From Aurantiochytrium sp. KH105 (Eukaryota; Sar; Bigyra; Thraustochytrida; Thraustochytriidae), in the NCBI GenBank assembly GCA_003116975.1, contig BGKB01000251.1, positions 1 to 62,797 on the forward strand: a DNA stretch of 62,797 nt, read 5' to 3'. Positions 19,484-28,742 of the stretch are shown here, piece after piece. The stretch's first letter is position 1. Every line of letters begins with the position of its first letter. The position numbers and the translations under genes were made by a program. The notes under the pieces were generated by a model that saw only the letters and a program-made list of their open reading frames with translations, had not been told where the DNA came from and did no database searches.

Positions 19484-21714
19484 GATGAAGACTACTTTGT
19501 TTGCTTGCCTAGAATTCTATCTATCTTGCAGTCTTCGTCCCCACTTGCTTTGGAGTTGCAGGATTGGTTGCGTCTTGATTTCGTTTTGCTGTCCCGGTTG
19601 CGCTGCTCGCTCATCCCGCTATCCTTGCCATTCGAGTCACTGGCAATCATGATCAAGTCCGCTAAGCAGGCATGAGCCCAGACTTAAATTTGACATGGAC
19701 TTATCAGCGGTGACTTGTCAAGTCAAAGATTTGAAATGGACTCACTCTCCAGCGCGCGAGCAAGTCTGGCCTGTCGTCCACGCCCGTCATCGAGTGCTCT
19801 TGGACTGCGCAGAATAATAGAGACGTGGGCGTTCTTGCAGCAACAATCTCTCGTCTTCGCTCCAGGCGCCGCGGAGTTGCATTTTAAATGGACCAAGCAA
19901 AACATTGGACACGCTCGAGATACCTTACCAGGGTACATTCTCCGATGGGAAACCATCAATCGTTTTACGACTTGCAGCCTGAGAACTCCCTGGAGACCAA
20001 CCGTGTGGGTCAGAGATGCAACGTTGATGCTTCCGCGCGGCGGTCGAGTCCAATATGCGTGCGATGGATACGATACAGCGCGTGATGCACCAGCGAAAGA
20101 CCGCGGTGCGGGACGTCCGCGTCCTAGCCCTATAGAAAAGAGTTTTCCGTAGTCTCCCAAAAGAGCGCGAGACCGCGAAACTTGCTTGACCAAAAACAAA
20201 ATCATAAAAAAACAAAGAAAAAGGAAGAAAAATTAGCTGTGGTAAATCAGTTCAGGAGGAGACGGTTACAGATCCGTCCGTCCGAGTCAATCCATCGAAG
20301 CATTGACGGTAGTGGAGCATTCCGAGCTCGTCAGGGGTTCTCTTCTGACGAGATGGATTGAGCAAGCAGTCTCGCTCACGCGTCCACGTCGCGGATGCCA
20401 ATCGAATTATCAATCGGCGCGGCCTCCACCGGCAGACAGAACATGTAACGCCCTGCTCAGCTGTGATAAATTCGTTGATGGGCATTCGTGATAATGGGCT
20501 GGGCAGCTGTGCTCAAAGTTAGCTTCCTAGCATTGGATTCGCCGCGTGCTGCACGATCTGAGCGCGGACGATCGCAGGCCTACTGTCCTGTTTCTCACGA
20601 CGACTGGATTCGCCGCGGCACTGGTAAGGGCGAGTTTTGGAAGAGAAATGCTGGCTGGCCGACCTCCTCGAGCCGTCCTCACCATGACTTTGGAGAAAGA
20701 ATCCTCGACGGTGTCGTGCAGGGCACTTGACCGAGCCTTGATCTTGGACAAACCTTTTTCAATTGACACATCGGAAAGGCATTTTGATGCTTGGGCAAGT
20801 TGACATTTGATTCTGGATCCTGATTCACGGAAATCAGGTAGTGCCGTAGTTGACAATGGATGGCGGCTCTGGCGACGAATGCGGACCAGCAAATCCTGAC
20901 CGTCGCCGATGCGCGCTGCACAAGCCATTCGTCGGAGCCTCGATTTTGGATACAGCTTCCATTGAAAATTGCATCGGGCAGCCATGACCATACACAAGAA
21001 TGGACTGCTCCGGGACTCAATCTAGAAGCTGACAAATGATCCTGATTATCGGAAAACAGATCGTGCCATTGATAATAATTGCTAGCGGATCCAGCGACGG
21101 GAAGTGGACTCTCGAAATTTCACTGACGCGTCTCGAGACGGGGCCTGACCTGGAGTCGCTTCGTCACTGGAGAATCCAGGGATCCTGTTTGACCGTGCGG
21201 AAATTCTTTCCCCGTATGTATTTCCTCGCGATTCATGGAATGGACTGCATCTTTGAATCACTTCTGCAAAGATAATCCTTTTGCTCCAGCCTGACGAATT
21301 TGCGCATCCATTTCTGCACCATCCGCGCGTCTCGCCACTATGAATCGCACCAAGAATGAGCCGTGCAACTGTTTTACAGAGATTTACCTCGTTTCTTGCG
21401 GCAATCCGGGCTGCTCTGACCAGTTGCATGCGTTGGAGTGATTCGAGAGCTCAGAGATACACGTAAAGAAAAAACGCGATCGCCTCTTGCCGACATCAGC
21501 ATCATCGTGAATTCTTCAAGATCACCAAGGCTTTTATAAGATAAATTTTGTCTCTTCCAAGAAGCGTTGCTTGCGATCTTTCGCACTACGGCACTGCATG
21601 AAAAAGTCGGTCTACCTTCGAAGCTGTCGTCCATGAGGTGCGGGCGAATATGCAAAGGTTCTGGCTCATGTTATGGTCGTGAAACCGGAAGACAGACCAT
21701 CTAGGCTGGTCGTC
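19484..21714. other. 2.2-kb spacer between DUF1295 paralogues
   Basis: Less GC-rich than most of the window, with few simple repeats. No gene, RNA or element recognised. Two loosely similar stretches (about 20813-20860 and 21038-21085, both starting ATCCTGATT) hint at old duplicated DNA. Confidence 0.5.
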
Positions 21715-22689
21715 TTAAGGCGAGTACTCTGCGGGGAAATCAGTCTTGCCCTCCCAGGTGCCCCACGTTCCAAAGGGGAAAAACATCCACGTCGTGCGCT
21801 GATACTCCTTGTAGTTTTCGTACTTTTTGGCGCTCAGACTCTCTGAAAAGAGTGCGGAAGGTGTAAAGAGCGAGACTAGCATCACCCAGCCAAACATTGA
21901 CCAGTGAATCAGAGCTTGGGGCAAGGGCTCGCCGTTCTGCACACGAACATTGACAGAAAAGAGGTAGAAAACGATCCAAATCGCCTGCTCCGCCGCGTAG
22001 TTCGGGTGCCGGCACAGCGAGAAGAGCTGCGAGCTGAAGAATCCATCTCGGAGCGCAGGCGGCTTGCTCGAGTCGCGCAGACGCTCGTGCTTGTTCTTTT
22101 CATTCTGAAATGCCTGGTGCTGCTCGTCCGCCATGGACTCGATCGCGATCAAGGCCAAAACGCCCAGGGTGATGGCAAAGTCCCAGCGATTCAGCGGCAC
22201 GTTCGCGCCTTCCTTTGCGACTACGAACACAGGCATAGCTTGGCCCAAGAGAATAAGGTGGCAGTAGCCCGCAATGAAAAGCAAGTCAAAGAGCACAAAG
22301 AGGAAAGGGTACTGTCCCTGATGCAGCAACTTGCGCACGTGCACCCAGCGATAGTCCTCCCGGCCTTCCCAGGGCGGCCAGCTGTAGCCCCCATGACGGG
22401 TGAAGTTGAGCGTGAGCCGGGTTCCCCAAATGGTCGCCAGCAAGGCCATCAGCAGCGTCCTTGCGTTCGACATGTTCGAGTAAATCTCGATCACCCAGGC
22501 ATATACTACAGGCATGATGCTCCACAACTTGTCCGTCTGCGACAAGTTGTCCGTGAGCTCTGCGGTCACAAAGCACACCGCGATCGTTGACATGCAGATG
22601 AACGCGCACATCCGCAGGCCATCGTCCGCGCCGGTGTCGCTCAGACCGAGGTACTTGGCTAGGCCCGGGAAGGCCTCGTCAAAGGTCAT
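21715..22689 (-). CDS. DUF1295 (steroid 5-alpha-reductase-like) membrane protein
   Basis: 324 aa from the ATG at 22689 (MTFDEAFPG). The frame extends 101 codons further upstream, but that part is Arg-rich, low in membrane character and absent from the paralogue, so it is taken as 5' UTR. Several membrane helices are followed by the family core: ADEQHQAFQNEKNKHE, LFSLCRHPNYAAEQAIW and a YKEYQRTT end. DUF1295 proteins are relatives of 3-oxo-5-alpha-steroid reductases acting in the ER or plastid membrane; substrate unknown. Same strand as its paralogue at 17153-19483, arguing for tandem duplication followed by gain of the acidic tail in the other copy. Confidence 0.83.
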   Translation of the reverse strand: MTFDEAFPGLAKYLGLSDTGADDGLRMCAFICMSTIAVCFVTAELTDNLSQTDKLWSIMPVVYAWVIEIYSNMSNARTLLMALLATIWGTRLTLNFTRHGGYSWPPWEGREDYRWVHVRKLLHQGQYPFLFVLFDLLFIAGYCHLILLGQAMPVFVVAKEGANVPLNRWDFAITLGVLALIAIESMADEQHQAFQNEKNKHERLRDSSKPPALRDGFFSSQLFSLCRHPNYAAEQAIWIVFYLFSVNVRVQNGEPLPQALIHWSMFGWVMLVSLFTPSALFSESLSAKKYENYKEYQRTTWMFFPFGTWGTWEGKTDFPAEYSP

Positions 22690-23337
22690 CGTCTTCTGCC
22701 CCGCTCGCTGCCGGTCTCGCTTCCTTTCCTTTGCGTTCGCGCTCTCAATCCGGAGCCGCCTGCGTGTCACGCGTGCCTCTCGCTGCGTCCTCGCGCTCGC
22801 GTCCTCTTGCCCTCTCGCGCCTCGCGCTTGCGCACAGCTCCTCTCCAATCGCGGTCTGCCGCGGCGAAGCTCTGCTCGCAAGATCTCGCCGCGCTCATTT
22901 TCCTGAGGAAAAAAAAATAACGTTCGTGGAAAAAACCAGGGGCTCCTACAGTGTTCGTAGTACGCTTGGGTAGGGCCTCGGAAGATGGACACTCTGCGTG
23001 GAAAAATCTGGACGGAGCGCGATCGCGAGATAGCGGGTCTCGCCGCTCTTGACGAAAGTGCGTCCGGGATGCTTCGATCAGCAGGATATTAAAATCTCAA
23101 CATTCCCCTCTGAGAAAGCACGTTCCCTACATTGCCTTGTTGAAGAGAGGGGGCGCCGTTCTGTGTACTGAACGGTCGAGGGGCGCAGTGATTACTGACT
23201 GGCAAAGAGCAAGCTGATGTCTTTGACATCGTCAGAAATTTCGCACAGGGGAAAGAATGTAATAAAACGGCAACAAAATTGACTACACTCATCATTGTTT
23301 ATAAAAAAAAAAAAGGAGGAAAGAAAGATGCCGACCC
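22690..23337. other. Spacer
   Basis: Promoter/5' UTR of the DUF1295 gene (Arg-codon-rich, GC-rich up to about 22900), then AT-rich 3' flank of the NAT9 fusion gene with an A-run at 23306-23318. No gene seen. Confidence 0.5.
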
Positions 23338-24762
23338 TTAGGCACTGCGACGACGAAATCCTAGCGCCTGGGAAACAATGTACTGGTACTTGCGCTCGTG
23401 CTCACGAATGAGCAATGGGACGTCTTGCACAAGAACACGTTCAAATCCTAGAGAATCCATGAGCGCAGTGACCTTTTCCTCGCCTGGGTCAAGCCACTTA
23501 TCGCGAGACGTAAAATTTTCCATCCAGGAATAAGGCGACACAATGAGAATCACACTCTGCGGCGTCATGAGAGACGATAGCTGCTGCAAGCAAGCTGCTG
23601 GATCAGGAAGCCTGCAAAGAAGGTTCGCAAGCAGTGCTGCATGGTACGGAGCCGAGGTCGAGACAGCCGAGATTGCACCAAGATCACAAGCATCGCCGGT
23701 GGAGAACTCTACGCGCGCTCGGCGCACACTCGCATCGAGCTCTACCGCAATATTTCGGCTCTTACCTCCCTCGACAGCGAGGTGAAACTCACACTTTGCC
23801 CCGGAAAAGGCGTCGCGAAGTGCTTTAGCTCGAGCAATAAAGCTCGATGATTTGTCGATTCCGAGTGTTTGCGCAAAGATTTTAGAGAGTTCAAAAGAAG
23901 CACCACCAACGGCACATCCAAGATCGAGAGCGCGCATTTTGGCCAGCGCTCCTTTTCCGCCGAGTTCTTGGGCAGCGAGATCCATCAAGAGCTGTGCGCA
24001 ACGGACCGGGAAAGCCACTGCGTGCATTGGTGCGTTCTCGTGAGATCGCACACTCAGATCGCCACCAAAGTGAAGCGACATGTACTGGTCAACGAGCGTG
24101 GTCGTCTCGTACACGTCACTCTCCACATCGGTATCGGGCGCCGAGCGGAGCGCCGGCAATAGATTCATTGCTTCCTCATCCGAAGCATTCCAATGAAGCT
24201 CGTGCTCCTCAAAGGCCTCTGCGTAAGCTACTCGTTTGTACCCCAGAGATTCAAACAGCGCCAAGGATGGGGCATTCGCAGCACCAATTTTGGCCACAAA
24301 ACGCCTAAGCTTGAGCACATCAATGCCGTAGCGCATCATGAGCAAGAGAGACTCACTGGCTAGTTTTTTGCGTCGCGCACTCTTTTCTGCAATCATGATC
24401 TCGATCTCGGCACTAGGGGGCGCTTTGCCATCGCTGCTGCCCTCCTCCCCGCCAGACGTTTCGTCACCCTCTTGCAAAAACAGGTTCGTGTCGCCGACCA
24501 TCTTGTCCAAAACTTGCGAGTCAAGTGACATTGCATCTTCGCTCTCGCTCGCGTCCAAAATGATAAACGTGCACTTGGCGTCGTCATCGCGCCAGCTAGC
24601 CTGCATCTCGTACTCTTCCTCGACCGAGAGCGGCTCTGACGCGGTCGCCTCGAGAAGCGCCGGGTCCTTCATCCACTCGTGATACTTTTCTACATGTTGC
24701 CGTCGGTACGGCACAAGTACCACCCGCTGGCCGACAAGCCGCGTTTCCCAGTTCGTCCGCAT
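23338..24762 (-). CDS. N-acetyltransferase 9-like / OvoA-type 4-mercaptohistidine methyltransferase fusion
   Basis: 474 aa, intronless, ATG at 24762. Residues 1-190 match NAT9-type GNAT proteins over their whole length: VVLVPYRRQHVEKYHEWMKD, TASEPLSVEEEYEMQ, KCTFIILD, VGDTNLFL, EIEIMIAE, AKIGAANAPSLALFESLGY. Residues about 218-470 match the C-terminal methyltransferase domain of OvoA, which N-methylates 5-thiohistidine in ovothiol synthesis: SAM motif I ALDLGCAVGG at 278-287, GDACDL at 356-361, LLANLLCRLPDP, VSPYSWMENFT, LLIREHERKYQ. OvoA's sulfoxide synthase (DinB/FGE) part is absent. The acetyl-CoA loop is degenerate: RRKKLA (130-135) where active enzymes have R-x-x-G-x-G/A. Together this suggests a working methyltransferase with a weakened acetyltransferase (inference). 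It is one continuous frame, so a fusion artefact is unlikely. Confidence 0.88.
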   Translation of the reverse strand: MRTNWETRLVGQRVVLVPYRRQHVEKYHEWMKDPALLEATASEPLSVEEEYEMQASWRDDDAKCTFIILDASESEDAMSLDSQVLDKMVGDTNLFLQEGDETSGGEEGSSDGKAPPSAEIEIMIAEKSARRKKLASESLLLMMRYGIDVLKLRRFVAKIGAANAPSLALFESLGYKRVAYAEAFEEHELHWNASDEEAMNLLPALRSAPDTDVESDVYETTTLVDQYMSLHFGGDLSVRSHENAPMHAVAFPVRCAQLLMDLAAQELGGKGALAKMRALDLGCAVGGASFELSKIFAQTLGIDKSSSFIARAKALRDAFSGAKCEFHLAVEGGKSRNIAVELDASVRRARVEFSTGDACDLGAISAVSTSAPYHAALLANLLCRLPDPAACLQQLSSLMTPQSVILIVSPYSWMENFTSRDKWLDPGEEKVTALMDSLGFERVLVQDVPLLIREHERKYQYIVSQALGFRRRSA

Positions 24763-25315
24763 CCTTCTGCCGCCGGGTCCTATCTCGCCACGGGGCGCGC
24801 GCCGCCTCGTCTTCTCTCACGCGCTTTCAGCTTTCTAGCTTTGGTTTTGCGCACGAAAACCTTTGGACGAGAAGTGCACGCGTTAATAGCTTGCTTGTCG
24901 GCTTGTGGTATACCATGAGTGGTGAGGAAAGAGGAACGAGGAGAAAGATTGCGGCAGGCCCGCCGAGCAAACGACGCCACCTTTCAAAGCTGCTGGCCCT
25001 CGTGAGGTGGAAATGGTTCTGGCCCTCGACCGCTTCCTCGATTAGACTTCAGTAATTTTTATTTTTATTTTTATCGTTTAGAAATCAAAGAGAGATCAAC
25101 GAAATACCCGATTCGCAGCTCCTCCTACGACCTTTAGGCCTGTGATGGAAACAAAAGCATGTCTTACGTTCTTGTAATTTACAGAAAATGAAATCTTTCT
25201 CTCTCTTCCTCTCTCTTGTGTCTCTCTCTTCTTTTCGCGGCCCTCCAACTCTCCCTTTCCACCACCACCACCTCCTTGACGTGACGTCGAGCAATGGAGC
25301 TCCGAGAGTCTCATC
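24763..25315. other. Spacer
   Basis: Promoter of the NAT9 fusion (24763-about 25000) and the 3' flank of the HECT gene, with an ATTTTT-rich patch near 25055-25075 and CT-rich tracts near 25195-25235. No gene seen. Confidence 0.5.
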
Positions 25316-28240
25316 TTACGTAAGTTCAAAGCCAATGGCATGGTCGCAGGCAAAGAGCAGCTTGTCGCGAAGTTCATGTTCGGTCTCATAGGGAGGCAAC
25401 ACAAGCTGATGAAAACAAGTATGCGCAGTTGGCAGGGCTTCCTTATCGAACTCGGATCGCGTCAACGTAAAAGGTAAAAGAGGCGAAAATCCATCCAAGG
25501 GAATGCGATCGCACCCCGTAGCAAAGCGGAGAACCCTTCCTCTATCCACCTGCGTGAGATCCGCAAAGACAGACCAAAACAGTTGCACGGGCTCAGACTC
25601 TACATGGTAGCCACCAGTGTATCGCACACAGCCAGACCGAAGGTCTTCAACGCAAATCTCTGTCTTGCCATTGAGCAAAAGTCGCATTTCTGATGGCGTG
25701 AAGTCACGCAATAATTCAATAGGAACAAGTGTCCGGAATCCCTCCATGAAAGCCTCCAAGAGACCGCGCGCTGACCCGCCGCAATGCCAGTCCACAATCG
25801 CATCGACATATTCGATCTTGTTTTCATTCGACACAGGCATTGCAGCGCCTCCCGGGACAAGTTCAACCTCTTGATAGGCGCCGAACAGTTCCGAAGTGAC
25901 CGTGAATGTCTCTTCAATAATGTCTTGAATGTCATTTTCAAGCATCCACTCGAGACTCCGTGCAAGGACCGGATCTTTTTCACGCAAGTCGTCAAGACTT
26001 GGTCGACTGCCCACTACACGACGCAACAACGCTGTGCAAAGGGGGGCGTTGACAAGCTGCTGATCAAAGAGTGCCTTACCGCATACAGCTCCAAAGATGC
26101 GAATGTACCTCGGTGCCTCCGGAACCAGCTTTCCACGTGGGTCGAGTTCGTATTCACCACGCTCCGTTCGTGTAAAGAGGCAATAGTCGGGCTGCAGCAT
26201 GGCGTTGCTAAATGCCAAGAACCAATCCTTGGAAAGTCCGCCAGAGTCGATCCCCGATTCTCCTTCAAAGACCACCTGCAATTTACTTTGGAGAGCTTCT
26301 ATGCCAAACCTTTCGAGACGCACAAGAGAGTCTGCTACGAGATGGTCTCGTCGTATGCTGAGACGGAAAGCTGCAAGGGGATTCTCATTGGCAGCGGCCG
26401 CTTGCTCTTTGCGCGTCTTGTGCAAGTGATGCAAGAGACGAAACCTTTTCTTTCGGAAGAGTCGCCATTCGCGCTCCTGGCTTGTTTCGCTGGCGTGGCG
26501 TTCCACAAGACTCTTACGTGCGTCTGATGGGAGCCCTGTAGGTTTGTTCCATTGATTCTCTCCCGTGTACACATTGTAGTAAAAGAGCTCTTCAGACGCA
26601 GGGTCCCAGTACTCGTTCCACCCTTCGGGGAGATCGACCATGCCTTCGGGACTTGCAAGGATTTCGTGCGCCTCGCCGCTGTCAGAAACTGCTGCTGTGT
26701 CTACAACGAGCCCTTCTTGCATTTGGTCATGCTCGCGCGCCTCTGCTGCACTAGCAACGGCGGCGGCAATGGCAATCTCCTCTGCCTCTTCGGCAGCGGT
26801 GGGAACCCGGACCCGGGTTGTCCGTCCAGGTTTGCTTTCGCCGAGTTCGTTCACAGCTAAAATGTGAAACCCTATTCTCTGCCCTTGATCTGCTGCGGTG
26901 AACTCATGGTCAAAGCTCGTTGCGTTTCCTTCAAAGACACATCGAACCTCCTCATCTTCCTCTGGTTCATGTCCATTGTCCAAAGAATCACCATCACGTT
27001 GCCCAAGTGACTCGACAAAGACCCTGTAGCGTAAAATCTGAGCTCCGCCGTCGCATAGTGGTGGTACCCACGAAAGACTGATGCCATTACTCGTAAGATT
27101 CTGCGTTTCGCAGGGAGACAATGGAACTGGAGGGCCACGTTGCGTCTTGATGGTGGCCTCTTTGCTCACGAACCGGCTATTGTAGCGCTTGTCGCCACGA
27201 CTGAGGCCCATCGTTGTTTCGACGCGAAAAGAGTATGAAGCCCCAGGAAGAAGCGGCCGCTGTCCTCGTTGCCCAACTTGAGTGGCCGCGCAGCCCACTG
27301 TAAATTCAGTCGCGCCTCGACCACTGTAAACACAAACGTCTTGAAGGGAGGTGATGAATCCCGCGCTTGTGAGGTCGCCGAGGTTTTCAATAACATTTCC
27401 ATCCTCGCCCTGCGCTTTGCTGACGACTCGTCGCACAAAGACCTCGCTGCAAAGAATCTGCCCAAAGCAGGGCATGCGGGCATGTTCCGCCCAACTGACA
27501 TCGACGCTATAGGCTTCATCCTCGCGAAGACCAAGTACAGGCTTAGGCCGCGAGGTGGGAAGCGGCTGAAGTATTTCGCTTTGCGGACTCCACTCGCCCC
27601 AGCCAACGGCGTGTCTTGCTCGAACGCGAAACACCAGCCCAGGACATGAGTCCGTGAGGCCACCCAAATAGACTTGGCGCTTGGCAACATCAAGAGCGTC
27701 TTCCGGAAGTGAGGTCCACATGGAACCCTGCAATTGGACCTGGTGTTTGACGTCCGGGGAAACGTCGAGCGAGGCCCAAACTGCACAGCTTTGGGACTCA
27801 TGGGCAACCAAGAGCGCTTCGACAACGGTAAGTTGTGCCTGCTTCTCACCAGTCACGTACAAATAGTCCCAGCGGATGGTAATGGAAAATGTGGTCGTCA
27901 CCTCGGCAGTCACCGGTTTGATGCGTAGCTCCTCGAGGATTCGTTCTTTTGGCTTGAGTTTGTTGAGTTGATCGAGAGACAATTTAGGGTGAGCAGCTTT
28001 GCGCTGCTGCGCATTGCGCTCTGCCATGGCCTCCACGCGTTCTCGAATGACAGCATTTAGATCTCTCGTTGCCCCTGCTGCTATCGTTTCTGCGTCGTTG
28101 TTATTGCCATGGCTGGCAGAGCTACGCTCTTCGTCCCGTCTCGGCCCAGAGGTGTCATTGTTTCGACTCCCTTTCTTATTGTTCCCACTTGTTGCATTCC
28201 TGGCCTTGTACTTGGACGCCGCCGAGGCTGCAGCGCCCAT
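25316..28240 (-). CDS. HECT E3 ubiquitin ligase with fibronectin III and WW domains
   Basis: 974 aa, intronless, ATG at 28240. The N-terminus MGAAASAAS fits N-myristoylation (Gly2, Ser6). FN3-like modules fill about 125-485 (for example LSPCETQNLTSNGISLSW then YRVFVESL). One WW domain sits at about 537-568, then a basic linker, then a full NEDD4-like HECT domain (620-974). The catalytic Cys is in LPTAHTCFHQLVLPPY (Cys942), and the domain ends 32 residues later with a hydrophobic tail as in NEDD4 proteins. It transfers ubiquitin from an E2 to substrates chosen through WW/FN3 contacts. The usual C2 membrane domain is missing; acylation may replace it (inference). Confidence 0.9.
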   Translation of the reverse strand: MGAAASAASKYKARNATSGNNKKGSRNNDTSGPRRDEERSSASHGNNNDAETIAAGATRDLNAVIRERVEAMAERNAQQRKAAHPKLSLDQLNKLKPKERILEELRIKPVTAEVTTTFSITIRWDYLYVTGEKQAQLTVVEALLVAHESQSCAVWASLDVSPDVKHQVQLQGSMWTSLPEDALDVAKRQVYLGGLTDSCPGLVFRVRARHAVGWGEWSPQSEILQPLPTSRPKPVLGLREDEAYSVDVSWAEHARMPCFGQILCSEVFVRRVVSKAQGEDGNVIENLGDLTSAGFITSLQDVCVYSGRGATEFTVGCAATQVGQRGQRPLLPGASYSFRVETTMGLSRGDKRYNSRFVSKEATIKTQRGPPVPLSPCETQNLTSNGISLSWVPPLCDGGAQILRYRVFVESLGQRDGDSLDNGHEPEEDEEVRCVFEGNATSFDHEFTAADQGQRIGFHILAVNELGESKPGRTTRVRVPTAAEEAEEIAIAAAVASAAEAREHDQMQEGLVVDTAAVSDSGEAHEILASPEGMVDLPEGWNEYWDPASEELFYYNVYTGENQWNKPTGLPSDARKSLVERHASETSQEREWRLFRKKRFRLLHHLHKTRKEQAAAANENPLAAFRLSIRRDHLVADSLVRLERFGIEALQSKLQVVFEGESGIDSGGLSKDWFLAFSNAMLQPDYCLFTRTERGEYELDPRGKLVPEAPRYIRIFGAVCGKALFDQQLVNAPLCTALLRRVVGSRPSLDDLREKDPVLARSLEWMLENDIQDIIEETFTVTSELFGAYQEVELVPGGAAMPVSNENKIEYVDAIVDWHCGGSARGLLEAFMEGFRTLVPIELLRDFTPSEMRLLLNGKTEICVEDLRSGCVRYTGGYHVESEPVQLFWSVFADLTQVDRGRVLRFATGCDRIPLDGFSPLLPFTLTRSEFDKEALPTAHTCFHQLVLPPYETEHELRDKLLFACDHAIGFELT

Positions 28241-28742
28241 GCTATCTCATGCGCTCATGAGTATCGACAAGCCCGAGCGAGCGAGGAAGGAAAACCTTGA
28301 TTGGCTCCCTCGTTCGTGCCAAAGCAACACTGTCAAAAGTAAACACCATTTGGCTCCATCTATTTATCCGTTGCGGCCAAGAATTTTTCACTCAAATTGC
28401 AGTGCACTGCAGGTGGCTAACTTGCTACAAGAGTGCGCCGGCGTCGGCAGGGCAATTAATTGCCGGCTTCTTGGCACGATTGTAGAACTGCGTGATTGAA
28501 TCGCCGCAACAATAATGGTACGATGACGTATCTTGCTTGCAACGGCTGCACAAAGAGATTTAAAAAAAAATGCGGACTGACATTCCTGGAGAGACTTTCT
28601 CTTCAAGTTGTTGTTGGATAGAGTGGGCTGCGACAAGAATGACGAGTACAAAGAGAAAAGAAAGCAAAGCGAAGCAGAAGATAGGCAAACTATTACCAAA
28701 TCATTTGTAATTTTCGCCTACAAAAGTCAACGAATCGTAAAT
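28241..28742. other. Spacer
   Basis: Holds the HECT gene promoter and the 3' flank of the channel gene. AT-rich, with an A-run at 28562-28570. No gene seen. Confidence 0.5.

Noticed and set aside
18357..19652. Plus-strand frames rich in Ser-Ser-Thr and in Leu-Asp-Leu opposite the acidic repeat
   Set aside because: Mirror images of the Glu/Gln repeat of the minus-strand DUF1295 gene, which continues into a conserved membrane domain.
20813..21085. Pair of similar ATCCTGATT-starting stretches as possible terminal repeats of an element
   Set aside because: Similarity is short and imperfect, and no coding remains lie between them.
22690..22992. 101-codon N-terminal extension of the second DUF1295 gene
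   Set aside because: Arg-rich, absent from the paralogue, and followed by an ATG that starts the conserved part.
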